Positions 15,776-24,848 of a stretch of DNA of 64,000 nucleotides are shown here, piece after piece. Position 1 is the stretch's first letter. Every line of letters starts with the position of its first letter. Source of the stretch: Arthrobacter silvisoli. Its GTDB lineage: Bacteria; Actinomycetota; Actinomycetes; Actinomycetales; Micrococcaceae. The stretch lies in contig NZ_QRCU01000036.1 in assembly GCF_003369445.1 (NCBI RefSeq), positions 62,001-126,000 on the forward strand, in the 5' to 3' direction. The notes beneath the pieces are model-generated. The model saw nothing but the letters and a program-made list of their open reading frames with translations, had not been told where the DNA came from and made no database searches. The position numbers were made by a program, and so were the translations under genes.

Positions 15776-16198
15776 CTAAGCCCGGTAAGGCTCCAGGCGT
15801 TCCTTTTGTTCCGGCGTGAGGCGTCGGACCCGGCCCGTTGCTTCGTCGACGAAGGCCAGATGGGTGCTGGCCTTCACGCACTCTTCGCCGGTGACGGGAT
15901 CCTTGATGGTGTAGTGCAGGTCGAAGCTCGCCCCTTTGACGGCGCCTACCCAGATCTCGACGTCCGCCGGAATGTTGCGGTAGTCGAGGGTGCGGACGTA
16001 GCGGACCTTGTGCTCCACCACGAGGGTCATGATGCCGTCCTCGACGTCGTTGAAGATCGCCACAGGCGGTTCAACACCGGGCAGCCCGGCGCCGCGGGGT
16101 GGCCCGAAGGCCGCGATGCGGGCCTCTTCGAGCATCCGCACGATCTGGACATTGTTGATGTGGCCGTAGGCGTCCATGTCTCCCCAGCGCATCGGCAC
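15776..16198 (-). CDS. acyl-CoA thioesterase, 4HBT hot-dog fold
   Basis: 140 aa from the GTG at 16198. The hot-dog active-site segment MRWGDMDAYGHINNVQIVRMLEEAR carries the Asp-x-x-x-H-x-N pattern of 4-hydroxybenzoyl-CoA-type thioesterases, which hydrolyse acyl-CoA esters in the cytosol. The C-terminal HLAFVDEATGRVRRLTPEQKERL is also typical. The frame is open a little further upstream (RRITVTVPMRWG) but without ATG or GTG, so the true start may be a rarer codon just before. It lies about 70 bp downstream of the ABC exporter pair and may share its transcript. Substrate unknown. Confidence 0.88.
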   Translation of the reverse strand: MPMRWGDMDAYGHINNVQIVRMLEEARIAAFGPPRGAGLPGVEPPVAIFNDVEDGIMTLVVEHKVRYVRTLDYRNIPADVEIWVGAVKGASFDLHYTIKDPVTGEECVKASTHLAFVDEATGRVRRLTPEQKERLEPYRA

Positions 16199-16269
16199 GG
16201 TGACCGTGATGCGCCGGGGCGCTGCGGACCCTTCCGCCGCGGAGGCTGCCTGCGGGGTGACTGGCGCGC

Positions 16270-18375
16270 TCAGCTGTGCACCGCCGTCGTCTCATCCACC
16301 GGGGCTTCCCCGGCGTCTTCACCGGCGAACTGGGACATGTACAGGCGGTAGTACGCGCCCTGCATGGCCAGCAGTTCGCTGTGCCGGCCCTGTTCCACGA
16401 TGCTGCCGTTCTCCATCACCAGGATGGTGTCGGCATCGCGGATGGTGGAGAGCCGGTGTGCGATCACGAAGCTGGTGCGGTCGGTGCGCAAGGCTGCCAT
16501 GGCCTTCTGCAGCAGCAGTTCGGTGCGGGTGTCCACGGAACTGGTGGCCTCGTCCAGGATCAAGAGGGATGGATCGGACACGAACGCCCGGGCGATGGTG
16601 ATGAGCTGTTTCTCACCAGCGCTGACGTTGGTACCTTCTTCGTCGATGATGGTCTGGTAGCCGTCCGGCAGGGCCCGCACGAAACGGTCCACATAGGTGG
16701 CCTTGGCCGCTTCCATGACCTGTTCTTCGGTGGCGTCCAGGTTCCCGTACTTGATGTTGTCGTAGATGGTCCCGCCGAACAGCCAGGCGTCCTGCAGCAC
16801 CATGCCCACTTTGGACCGCAGCTCGGAGCGGCTCAGCTCCTTGATGTCCACCCCGTCCAAGGTGATCCGGCCCGAGTTGAGCTCGTAGAAGCGCATCACC
16901 AGGTTCACCAGGGTGGTCTTGCCTGCACCTGTCGGACCGACGATCGCCACCGTGTGCCCCGGCTCGGCACTGAAGGACAGGTCCTCGATGAGCGGCTTGT
17001 CCGCCGCGTAGCTGAAGGACACGTTCTCGAATTCCACGTGGCCGTCCGTGCGGGCCGGCAGGTGCTTGGCCGCATCCTCGGGAACCTGTTCGTCCGCGTC
17101 CAGGAACTCGAAGACGCGCTCGGCCGAGGCAACGCCGGACTGCAGCATGTTGGCCATGCCGGCGATCTGGCCCAGCGGCTGGGTGAACTCGCGCGAGTAC
17201 TGGATGAACGCCGTCGCGTCGCCCAGGCTCATGGAACCGGAAGCCACGCGCAGGCCGCCGACCACGGCGATGCCCACGTAGGCGAGGTAGGAGACGAAGT
17301 TCATGGCCGGGAAGATGATGCCGGACACGAACTGCGCACCGAACGACGCCTTGTAGAGGGCCTCGTTGCGCTCGTCGAAGCGCGCCAGCATGTCCGCGTC
17401 ACGGCCGAAGACCTTGACCAGCTCGTGGCCGGAGAAGGACTCCTCGATCTGCCCGTTGAGCGCACCGGTGTTCTTCCACTGCGCGGCGAACAGCTTCTGG
17501 CTGCGGGAACCGATCACGCCGGCCAGGATGCCGGACAGGGGCAGGGCGATCAGCGCAATCAGCGCCAGCTCCCAGGACACAATGAACATCATGACCACGA
17601 TGCCCAGGACCGTCAGCACCGAGCTGACCAGCTGTGCGAAGGCCTGCTGCAGGCCCTGCTGGACGTTGTCGACGTCGTTGGTCACGCGGGAGAGGATGTC
17701 GCCGCGCTGCCGGGTGTCGAAGTAGTTCAGCGGCAGGCGGTTGAGCTTGGCCTGGACGTCGTCGCGGAGGCGGTTGATGACCTTCATGACGATCCGGTTC
17801 AGGACGTAGCCCTGGGCCCACAGGAAGATGTTGGCCACGAAGTACATCAACAGCACGATCGAAATCAGGAAGGTCAGCCGGGAGAAGTCGATGCCGTCCG
17901 TCAGGTGGAGCTTGGACAGCATGTCCGCGTAGTTGTCTTCACCCTGCTGGCGGAGCATGTCAGTGAACTGCTCCTGGCTCACGCCCTCCGGCAGTTTCTT
18001 GCCCATGTAGCCGCCGAAGATCACGTCCATGGCGCCGCCGAGGACCTTCGGGGCGATGACGTTGAGCACCACGGAAACCACCACAAGGCCGACCACGAAG
18101 ATCACCCCGGCAGCTTCGGGCTTGAGCAGCCCCATGAGCCGCTTCGCCGAGGGCCAGAAAGCCTTGGCCTTCTTGGCGGGCAGGTTACCGAACATGCCGC
18201 CGTCGGCCTCGCCGGGCGTGTACTCGGGTTCCTCGAAATCGTCGTCGTTCGCGGCCGCCGCCAGGGTGGCATCATCCTTTGCCTCGGCGGCTTCTGCTTC
18301 AGCGGCCGCGCGGGCTGCCTTGGCGGCCTCGGCCTTCGCGGCCCAGCCGCGCTTTTGCTGGTTCTGCCCGCTCAT
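16270..18375 (-). CDS. ABC exporter half-transporter, consensus-ATPase subunit
   Basis: 701 aa. An unusual 60-residue Ala/Glu-rich cytosolic N-terminus precedes a six-helix exporter membrane domain (about 85-400), then the ATPase domain with Walker A GPTGAGKTT, Q-loop MVLQDAW, signature NVSAGEKQL, Walker B LLILDEATSSVD and H-loop VIAHRLST. The Walker B glutamate is intact but the signature is VSAGE instead of LSGGQ. Its partner has the opposite pattern, so the pair should form a heterodimer with one active and one degenerate ATP site. It overlaps the partner by 4 bp (ATGA). Substrate unknown; drugs or lipids are usual for this class. Confidence 0.93.
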   Translation of the reverse strand: MSGQNQQKRGWAAKAEAAKAARAAAEAEAAEAKDDATLAAAANDDDFEEPEYTPGEADGGMFGNLPAKKAKAFWPSAKRLMGLLKPEAAGVIFVVGLVVVSVVLNVIAPKVLGGAMDVIFGGYMGKKLPEGVSQEQFTDMLRQQGEDNYADMLSKLHLTDGIDFSRLTFLISIVLLMYFVANIFLWAQGYVLNRIVMKVINRLRDDVQAKLNRLPLNYFDTRQRGDILSRVTNDVDNVQQGLQQAFAQLVSSVLTVLGIVVMMFIVSWELALIALIALPLSGILAGVIGSRSQKLFAAQWKNTGALNGQIEESFSGHELVKVFGRDADMLARFDERNEALYKASFGAQFVSGIIFPAMNFVSYLAYVGIAVVGGLRVASGSMSLGDATAFIQYSREFTQPLGQIAGMANMLQSGVASAERVFEFLDADEQVPEDAAKHLPARTDGHVEFENVSFSYAADKPLIEDLSFSAEPGHTVAIVGPTGAGKTTLVNLVMRFYELNSGRITLDGVDIKELSRSELRSKVGMVLQDAWLFGGTIYDNIKYGNLDATEEQVMEAAKATYVDRFVRALPDGYQTIIDEEGTNVSAGEKQLITIARAFVSDPSLLILDEATSSVDTRTELLLQKAMAALRTDRTSFVIAHRLSTIRDADTILVMENGSIVEQGRHSELLAMQGAYYRLYMSQFAGEDAGEAPVDETTAVHS

Positions 18376-20105
18376 GCCACTTCCTCCGCGCTCAGCTGGG
18401 ATTCGACGATTTCCTGGTACGTAGGTGAGGTTTCCAGGAGTTCCTCGTGGGTGCCGCGGTCCACGATCCGGCCGTTGTCCAGGACCAGGATCTGGTCCGC
18501 GTCGGCGATGGTGGAGACGCGCTGGGCAACGATGATCACCGTGGCGTCCCGGGTCTTCTCCTTCAGGGCGCGCCGGAGCCGGGCGTCCGTGGCGACGTCC
18601 AGGGCGGAGAAGGAGTCATCGAAGAGGTACACCTTGGGCTGGGTGACCAGGGCGCGGGCAATGCACAGCCGCTGGCGCTGGCCACCGGAAACGTTGGTGC
18701 CGCCCTGCGCAATCCGCCGGTTGAGCCCGGCGCTCTTTTCCTGGACGAAGTCCTTGGCCTGGGCGGTTTCCAGCGCATCCCAGAGTTCCTCGTCGCTGGC
18801 CTCGGTCTTGCCGAAGCGCAGGTTGTGCTCGATGGTGCCGGAGAACAGATAGGGCTTCTGCGGGACCGTGGCCACGCGGCTGGTGATTTCGTCGCGGTCC
18901 AGCTCGGTGACGGGAACGCCGTCGAGCAGCACGTCACCGGAGGCGACGTCGTACAGCCGCGGCAGCAGGGACACGAGCGTGGTCTTCCCGGAACCCGTGG
19001 ATCCGATGATCGCGAGGGTCTGGCCGGGTTCGGCCGAGAAGGAGATGTTGCTCAGGACCGGTTCTTCGGCGCCGGGGTACCTGAAGGTGACGTCGCGGAA
19101 TTCCACGCGGCCCTTCTTCTCTGCCGGTGCGACCGGGGCGTCCGGGTTGTGGATGGAAGGTTCGACGTCGAGGACCTCGCCGATGCGGTCCGCACACACC
19201 GAGGCGCGCGGGATCATCATGGCCATGAAGGTGCCCATCATGACGGCGATCAGAATCTGCAGCAGGTACTGCAGGAAGGCCGTCAACGCACCGACCTCCA
19301 TCTCCCCGGAGTCCACCCGCTCTCCGCCGAACCACAGCACGGCGGCCGTGGACAGGTGCAGGATCATGCCGATGGCCGGGAACATCAGGACGAACAGGTT
19401 GCCGATCTTGACCGAGACCTCGGTGAGGTCCTTGTTGGCGGCCCCGAAGCGCTTGACCTCGTAGGGTTCGCGGACGAAGGCCCGGACCACGCGGATGCCG
19501 ATGATCTGTTCGCGCAGCACGCCGTTGATGGCGTCGATCTTCTTCTGCATGGAACGGAAGAGCGGCATGAGGCGCACCACGAGGTAACCCACCACGGCTA
19601 CCAGCAGCGGCACGGAAACCCAGACCAGCCAGGACAGGCTGAGGTCCTCCTGCAGCGCCATGATGATGCCGCCTACGCACATGATGGGCGTGGAGACCAT
19701 GAAATTCAGGCCCATGAGCATGAGCATCTGGACCTGCTGGACGTCGTTGGTTCCCCGGGTGATCAGGGTGGGTGCGCCAAAGGCGTTGACGTCCTTGGCG
19801 GAGAAGCTGCTGACTTTGCGGAATACGTCGCGGCGCAGGTCGCGGCCCATGGACATGGCCACACGCGAGCCGAAGTACACAGCGGCAACGGCCGTGAGGA
19901 CCTGGCCGAAGGCGACGGCGAGCATCAAGGCCCCTGTCTGCCAGATGTAGTCGGTGTCGCCCTTGGAGACTCCCTGGTCAATGATTTTGGCGTTGAGGCT
20001 GGGGAGGTACAGGGTCGCAATGGTGGACGCCAGCTGGAATATGATGACGGCCAGAATTTGCGGTGAATACGGCTTGGAGTAGCGCCGTATCAGGGTGAGA
20101 AGCAT
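18372..20105 (-). CDS. ABC exporter half-transporter, degenerate-ATPase subunit
   Basis: 577 aa from the ATG at 20105, which has AAGGA nine bases upstream; a GTG two codons earlier is too close to that site. Six-helix membrane domain, then Walker A GSTGSGKTT, Q-loop TVPQKPY, canonical signature NVSGGQRQR, and Walker B VYLFDDSFSALD, where Asp replaces the catalytic Glu. The H-loop is IVAQRVST, with Gln instead of His. These changes mark the non-catalytic site of heterodimeric exporters such as TM287/288 or BmrCD. It is first in a two-gene operon with the 701-aa subunit and probably pumps drugs or lipids out of the cell. Confidence 0.93.
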   Translation of the reverse strand: MLLTLIRRYSKPYSPQILAVIIFQLASTIATLYLPSLNAKIIDQGVSKGDTDYIWQTGALMLAVAFGQVLTAVAAVYFGSRVAMSMGRDLRRDVFRKVSSFSAKDVNAFGAPTLITRGTNDVQQVQMLMLMGLNFMVSTPIMCVGGIIMALQEDLSLSWLVWVSVPLLVAVVGYLVVRLMPLFRSMQKKIDAINGVLREQIIGIRVVRAFVREPYEVKRFGAANKDLTEVSVKIGNLFVLMFPAIGMILHLSTAAVLWFGGERVDSGEMEVGALTAFLQYLLQILIAVMMGTFMAMMIPRASVCADRIGEVLDVEPSIHNPDAPVAPAEKKGRVEFRDVTFRYPGAEEPVLSNISFSAEPGQTLAIIGSTGSGKTTLVSLLPRLYDVASGDVLLDGVPVTELDRDEITSRVATVPQKPYLFSGTIEHNLRFGKTEASDEELWDALETAQAKDFVQEKSAGLNRRIAQGGTNVSGGQRQRLCIARALVTQPKVYLFDDSFSALDVATDARLRRALKEKTRDATVIIVAQRVSTIADADQILVLDNGRIVDRGTHEELLETSPTYQEIVESQLSAEEVA

Positions 20106-20232
20106 GCCCACGGATCCTTAAATAGAGTGCGCGATTGAGTAAGGAGATTAGTAGTAGCAGCAGGCGCTGACGGTATTAGCCTTCCAACTCTACGAAATCC
20201 GTTGCCTCAGCGAAACAACTCCGGGCAAAGAT

Positions 20233-20265
20233 CATCCCTGCGGCGTACCGGACGCCGCAGGGATG
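20233..20265. terminator. hairpin downstream of the MFS gene
   Basis: Perfect 13-bp arms CATCCCTGCGGCG / CGCCGCAGGGATG with a 7-nt loop, 45 bp past the MFS stop and upstream of the ABC operon. It should insulate the two minus-strand units. Confidence 0.75.
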
Positions 20266-20309
20266 CTCCAAATGGTTTAGTTTCGGGCCGAAAGCCGGAA
20301 CGGAAGACC

Positions 20310-22424
20310 TCAGCCGGCGTGCCGGCCATACTCCTTGGCGGAACCGGCCCGAGCCGCCGTGTCACCGGCGACGAGCAGCAGGGCCGCGCCCTCGAGGCGG
20401 CGGCGTTCCCGCTTGAGTTCCTTGCGCAGCACGGCGAGTTCCGCGGCGGTCCTGGACTGCTCCGCCGCGGTGGCCCGCTGTTCGGCGAGCCCCTGCTGCA
20501 GTTCGCGCTGCGCCTGGCTGAGGCCCGCCAGCTGTTCGGCGAGCAATTGTTGGGTGTGTGCCAATTGCTCGTGGACCTGCCGCAATCCGGCCTCCTGCCC
20601 GGCGCGGAGCTCCTGCCCGGCGCCGGCCTCCTGATCAGGTCGCCCGCTGCGTTCGCCCGTGAGGATCCGGGCGAATTCAAGGTCAAGGTCCTCGGCCGGT
20701 TCCGCGGCACCGCTCACCGGGCTGCCGCCGTCGAACTCTTCCGGCGCCTCCATAACAGTGGTTTCCACGGACATTCCCGCTTCGGCACTGGCATGTGCCA
20801 GCAATTCCTTTTCCGGGGCCGCATCAACGGTCCGCCGCAGCGGGACTTCCTTGATAAACAGCACGGCAAGGAATGCGATCACCGAAATTGCCGCGGCAAT
20901 CAGGAAAATCAGGGCGGTTGCGTCGCCATATGCCGCGCGCATGATTTCCCGGATGGGCCCGGGCATGTCCGCGAGGTCCATGCTGGCCCCATCCGCGCCG
21001 CCGGTCAGCGGGATGTGCGCGGCCGCGAGTCCTTCGGCGGCGAGGTCCTTCACGTGGTTGCTCATGACGGCGCCCAGCACGGACACGCCGATCGCGCCGC
21101 CCACGGAACGGAAGAACGCCACGGAGGCGCTGGCCGAGCCGATGTCCTTGGCACGGACCGTGTTCTGGACCGCGAGCACCAGGTTCTGCATCAGCAGGCC
21201 CAGGCCCAGGCCGAAGACGGCGGTGTAGATGGAGGTGATCCACAGTTCGGTGGTGTGGTCGATGGTTCCGGCGAGTGCCAGGCCGCCGATCAGCAGCACG
21301 GAACCGCCCAGCAGGAAGCCCTTCCACTTCCCGAAGCGGCTGATCAGTTGCCCGGACACCACCGAACCCACCAGGTTGCCGGCGATCATCGGCAGGGTCA
21401 GCAGGCCGGCCTCGGTGGGCGTGGCACCGCGGGCCACCTGGAAATACTGGCCGAGGAAGGTGGAGGAGCTGAACATGGCCACGCCCACGGCCACCGAGGC
21501 GAGGATGGCCAGGGCGGTGGTGCGTTCGCGAATGATCTTCAGCGGGATGATCGGCTGGGAGACCTTGGATTCCACCAGCACCAGCAGCGCCAGGAGCAGC
21601 ACTCCGCCGCCCACCATGGCGGCGGACTGCCAGGAGATCCAGTCGTAGTAGTCCGGGTTGCCGGCGAAGGAAACCCAGATCAGCAGCAGGCTGACGCCCG
21701 CGGTGAGCAGGACGGAGCCGAACCAGTCGATCCTGGCAGGACGCTTGATGTGCTGGATCTTCAGCGTCACCTGGAGCAGGATGAGCGCGACGACGGCGAG
21801 CGGCACGCAGACGAAGAACGTCCAGCGCCAGCCCAGCGGGCTGTCCACGATGAAGCCGCCCAGCAGCGGACCGCCCGCGGTCCCCACCGCCATGACGGCG
21901 CCCATGTAGCCGGAGTACTTGCCGCGGTCGCGCGGCGGGATCATGGTGCCGATGATGGCCTGGGCCAAGGCTGTGAGGCCGCCAAGTGCCACGCCCTGGA
22001 CCACGCGGGCGGCCAGCAGCAGCGGGATGGTTTGGGAGAATCCGGCCAGCACGGAGCCGGCCACGAAGATGATGATGCTCAGCTGGACCAGGAGCTTCTT
22101 GTCGAAGAGATCGGCGAGCTTGCCCCAGATGGGCGTGGTGGCGGCGTTGGCCAGGAGGGCCGCGGTGATCACCCAGGCGAAGTCCGTCTGCGTGCCGTGC
22201 AGTTCGGACATGATGGTGGGCAGTGCGTTCGCCACGATGGTGCTGCTCAGGATGGCCGTGAAGAACGCGGCAAGGAGGCCGGTCAGGGCCTCCATGATCT
22301 GGCGGTGGGTCATCGGCGCCGCGGCTGCGGGCGCAGTGTTCACGGCTGCCGTGCCGCCTGCCGCGGGTGACTTGTCCGCGGCGGTGCGGGCCGCCGTCGG
22401 GCTTTCAAGCGTTTGCTTTGCCAA
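20310..22424 (-). CDS. MFS multidrug efflux transporter (DHA2 type) with long C-terminal coiled-coil tail
   Basis: 704 aa; the TTG start at 22424 has GGAGG nine bases upstream and overlaps the marR 3' end by 20 bp. Residues 40-525 form a 14-helix DHA2 transporter with motif A GKLADLFDKK and motif C-like GTAGGPLLGGFIVD, and it should export drugs by proton antiport. Residues 530-704 are an extra cytosolic tail: an acidic linker, then a Gln/Leu/Ala/Glu-rich heptad stretch (about 605-690) likely to form a coiled coil. Such a tail is not usual for DHA2 pumps, which end soon after helix 14. The gene is controlled with the upstream MarR gene. Confidence 0.9.
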   Translation of the reverse strand: MAKQTLESPTAARTAADKSPAAGGTAAVNTAPAAAAPMTHRQIMEALTGLLAAFFTAILSSTIVANALPTIMSELHGTQTDFAWVITAALLANAATTPIWGKLADLFDKKLLVQLSIIIFVAGSVLAGFSQTIPLLLAARVVQGVALGGLTALAQAIIGTMIPPRDRGKYSGYMGAVMAVGTAGGPLLGGFIVDSPLGWRWTFFVCVPLAVVALILLQVTLKIQHIKRPARIDWFGSVLLTAGVSLLLIWVSFAGNPDYYDWISWQSAAMVGGGVLLLALLVLVESKVSQPIIPLKIIRERTTALAILASVAVGVAMFSSSTFLGQYFQVARGATPTEAGLLTLPMIAGNLVGSVVSGQLISRFGKWKGFLLGGSVLLIGGLALAGTIDHTTELWITSIYTAVFGLGLGLLMQNLVLAVQNTVRAKDIGSASASVAFFRSVGGAIGVSVLGAVMSNHVKDLAAEGLAAAHIPLTGGADGASMDLADMPGPIREIMRAAYGDATALIFLIAAAISVIAFLAVLFIKEVPLRRTVDAAPEKELLAHASAEAGMSVETTVMEAPEEFDGGSPVSGAAEPAEDLDLEFARILTGERSGRPDQEAGAGQELRAGQEAGLRQVHEQLAHTQQLLAEQLAGLSQAQRELQQGLAEQRATAAEQSRTAAELAVLRKELKRERRRLEGAALLLVAGDTAARAGSAKEYGRHAG

Positions 22425-22938
22425 GGCTCGTTGCCTCCTCTGTGGTGTGGTTCAGTGTGGAAGCTCCGGCCGCCTTTGCCCGGAGGGAATGCTGGTCCCG
22501 GATGGACCGGGTGAGTGAGTCCGCCAGTTTCCCGATGACGCGACCGGCTTCGAGGGCGTCCTCCTCGCTCCATTCGGCGAGGTAGTCGCGGAGCCTGGCG
22601 CTGCGCTCCTCTTCGAATTCACGCAACTGGGCGATGCCTTGCTCGGAGAGTGCTACCAGCTGCGCGCGGCCGTCCGCGGGATCGGGACGCCGGACCACCA
22701 GGCCCAGCTCCTCGAGTTCGGCGATGTGCCGGCTGAGGACGGGCGGGCTGACACCGAGCCGGGACGCCAGGTGGGTGGCCCGGGACTCCCCTTCCCCGAT
22801 GAAGCGCAGTACGCCCTGGAGTGCGAATCCGACCTTGGCATCGCGTGCCACGCTGGTGCTGACAATGCACCGAAGCACGCGCTGGAGGTCGAAGATCCGG
22901 TGGACGAGCTCGGTCGCGGTGCCGGAAGCGACGGACAT
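22405..22938 (-). CDS. MarR family transcriptional regulator of the efflux pump
   Basis: 177 aa from the ATG at 22938 (MSVASG), which has GAGGTG eight bases upstream; the GTG three codons earlier overlaps that site. The winged HTH spans about 35-120: FALQGVLRFIGEGESRATHLASRLGVSPPVLSRHIAELEELGLVVRRPDPADGR, the last part being the wing with the Asp-x-Arg typical of MarR. Together with the pump gene, which overlaps it, it forms a classic MarR-MFS operon. The inverted repeat at 22955-22999 is the expected binding site, so autorepression relieved by a drug ligand is likely. Confidence 0.92.
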   Translation of the reverse strand: MSVASGTATELVHRIFDLQRVLRCIVSTSVARDAKVGFALQGVLRFIGEGESRATHLASRLGVSPPVLSRHIAELEELGLVVRRPDPADGRAQLVALSEQGIAQLREFEEERSARLRDYLAEWSEEDALEAGRVIGKLADSLTRSIRDQHSLRAKAAGASTLNHTTEEATSLGKANA

Positions 22939-22954
22939 GTGGATCACCTCAATT

Positions 22955-22999
22955 GTTTGCCTAAAGCAACTATAAGGCTAAAAGGTTGCTTTGGGAAAC
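22955..22999 (-). promoter_or_regulatory. MarR operator overlapping promoter
   Basis: Inverted repeat with arms GTTTGCCTAAAGCAAC (22955-22970) and GTTGCTTTGGGAAAC (22985-22999). The spacer contains TATAGT on the minus strand, a good -10, directly upstream of the marR start. Binding to both arms would block transcription. Confidence 0.65.
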
Positions 23000-23028
23000 T
23001 AACTGCGGCGAAGGTCACTTAAGCGCCA

Positions 23029-23092
23029 AGCGCGAACGAACATTTGAGGCCCCAAATCCGAGGAAAGGGGGCCCCAAGTGTTCGTTCGCGCT
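23029..23092. repeat. REP-like palindrome, copy 2
   Basis: Outer arms AGCGCGAACGAACA (23029-23042) and TGTTCGTTCGCGCT (23079-23092) are perfect. The stem continues almost unbroken through GGCCCC/GGGGCC, giving arms of about 26 nt. It lies 17 bp after the TPP-enzyme gene's stop. Same family as 9055-9109. Confidence 0.75.
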
Positions 23093-23108
23093 ATGGGAAC
23101 GGGAGAGT

Positions 23109-24848
23109 TCAGTCCAAGTGGGTCGGGGCGAACATCTTCAGCAGGGTTTCAACCACGACGACGTTCGGTCCGTCCGCGGCGAAACCCTCCTTGAGGGCGT
23201 CCCCCACCTGGTCCGGGGAGACCCGGCGGGCCGGGACGCCGAAGGATTCGGCGAGCTTGACGAAGTCCGGTCGTGCCAGTTCGGTGGCCGTCGCCTTGCC
23301 GAAGGCGCCCACCATGTATTCGCGCAGGATGCCGTAGCCGCCGTCATCCACGATCAGCCAGGTGACCGGGATGTTGTGCTGCTTGGCCGTGGCGAGCTCG
23401 GAGATGGAGTACATGGCCGAGCCGTCGCCGGACACCGCCAGCACGCGGGCCGGCTTCCCCGTGGTTTCCAGGCCCACTGCGCCACCGATCGCGGCCGGGA
23501 AACCGTAGCCGAGGCCACCGGCGCCCTGGGCAGAGTGGAACTGGCCCTGCCGGGAGTCCCAGCAGCTCCAGCCCCAGTACGCGGAGATGGTCATGTCCCA
23601 GAAAGTCTGCATACTGTCCGGAACGGCCTCGCGGATGTCGGCCATGAACTTCAGTTCCTTGGCCAGGTCCTGCGATTCGAGGCGCGCCTTGACCTTCGCC
23701 AGGGCCTCTTTGACGGTTTGCTCCGGGGTGGCGCCGTGCCACGAACGCACCGCTGTGCCTGCGGCTCCCGCGCTGGACAGGGCAGTGGACAACGCCTCGT
23801 CCAGGGCGGCGAGGGCCTGCCCCGCGTCGGCACGGATGCCCAGGCCGGGGCGGTTGGACTCCAGGACCCGGGGTTCGGCGTCGATCTGGATGATCCGGCC
23901 GCGCGGCTCGAACGTGAAGTAGTTGGAGGTGACTTCACCAAGCGAGGAGCCAATGACCACCAGCACGTCGGCGTCCTCGAGGAGGTCCGTCATGTACCGG
24001 TCCTCGATCCAGGACTGCAGCGACAGCTCGTGGTTCCACGGGAACGCGCCGTTGCCGCCGGGGGTGCAGATCACCGGGGCACGCAGCTGTTCGGCGATCG
24101 AGAGCAGGGACTTCTCGGCCCGGCCGCGCCGGGTGCCGCCACCGGCGATGATCGCGGGGCGTTCCGCCGTCGAAAGCCACTTCACGGCCTCCCGCACCAG
24201 CTCCACGCGGGGCGGGTTGTCCGCTGCCTCGGCGAGGGCGTCTTCCACCGGGGGGACCATGATGGGATCGAGCAGCACGTTCTGCGGAATCTCGATCCAC
24301 ACCGGCCCCTGCGGCGATGAAATGGCCTCGGTCCAGGCGTCCTGGATGGCCGAAGGAATGCCGGAGGCGTGCTGGATGAGGCGCTGGCTCTTGGTGACGT
24401 TGGCCGCGGAGGCCTTCTGGTCATCGAGCTGGTGCAGCATGCCCTTGCGCCGGGCGCCCAGGCCCTCGAGCGGAATCTGGCTGGCCACGACCACCATCGG
24501 CACGCCCGTGGCATAGGCCTCCTGCAGGCCGGCCAGGGAGGTCAGGGCGCCGGGGCCGGTGGACAGGAACAGCACGCCCACCTCGCCGGTGGCGCGGGAG
24601 TAGCCGTCCGCTGCGAAAGCCGAGTTGTTCTCCACCCGCGAGGACACGAACCGCAGCTTCCCGCGGCCCATGGCGTCGAACAGGCCCAGCGCGTGCTGGC
24701 CGGGAATACCGAAGACGGTCTTCGCGCCGAGCGCCTCGAGGGTCTCGACGACGAGGTCCCCGCCGTTGCGCTGGAGTCCTTCAGGGGCCTCCGGCCGCGC
24801 GGCGTCCCCGGGCGGGCTTGCGAGGGTGGAGATCGGCTGGGGATTCAT
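23109..24848 (-). CDS. thiamine-pyrophosphate enzyme, acetolactate-synthase-like
   Basis: 579 aa with the three-domain TPP layout. N-terminal pyrimidine-binding domain: [20 protein letters not shown] and [17 protein letters not shown] with the cofactor-activating Glu. Central domain: [20 protein letters not shown]-terminal PP-binding domain: [18 protein letters not shown] and [34 protein letters not shown]. It resembles the large subunit of acetolactate synthase, but no small subunit is nearby and the operon partner is a ureohydrolase (4-bp ATGA overlap). So it is probably a specialised decarboxylase or carboligase rather than the branched-chain enzyme. Its substrate cannot be read from the sequence. 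Confidence 0.85.
   Translation of the reverse strand: MNPQPISTLASPPGDAARPEAPEGLQRNGGDLVVETLEALGAKTVFGIPGQHALGLFDAMGRGKLRFVSSRVENNSAFAADGYSRATGEVGVLFLSTGPGALTSLAGLQEAYATGVPMVVVASQIPLEGLGARRKGMLHQLDDQKASAANVTKSQRLIQHASGIPSAIQDAWTEAISSPQGPVWIEIPQNVLLDPIMVPPVEDALAEAADNPPRVELVREAVKWLSTAERPAIIAGGGTRRGRAEKSLLSIAEQLRAPVICTPGGNGAFPWNHELSLQSWIEDRYMTDLLEDADVLVVIGSSLGEVTSNYFTFEPRGRIIQIDAEPRVLESNRPGLGIRADAGQALAALDEALSTALSSAGAAGTAVRSWHGATPEQTVKEALAKVKARLESQDLAKELKFMADIREAVPDSMQTFWDMTISAYWGWSCWDSRQGQFHSAQGAGGLGYGFPAAIGGAVGLETTGKPARVLAVSGDGSAMYSISELATAKQHNIPVTWLIVDDGGYGILREYMVGAFGKATATELARPDFVKLAESFGVPARRVSPDQVGDALKEGFAADGPNVVVVETLLKMFAPTHLD

Noticed and set aside
16276..18852. Plus-strand frame of 858 codons opposite the ABC exporter genes
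   Set aside because: Antisense to two clear ABC transporter genes; no domain.
20202..22370. Plus-strand frame of 722 codons opposite the MFS gene
   Set aside because: Antisense of a clear DHA2 transporter; no membrane or other motif of its own.
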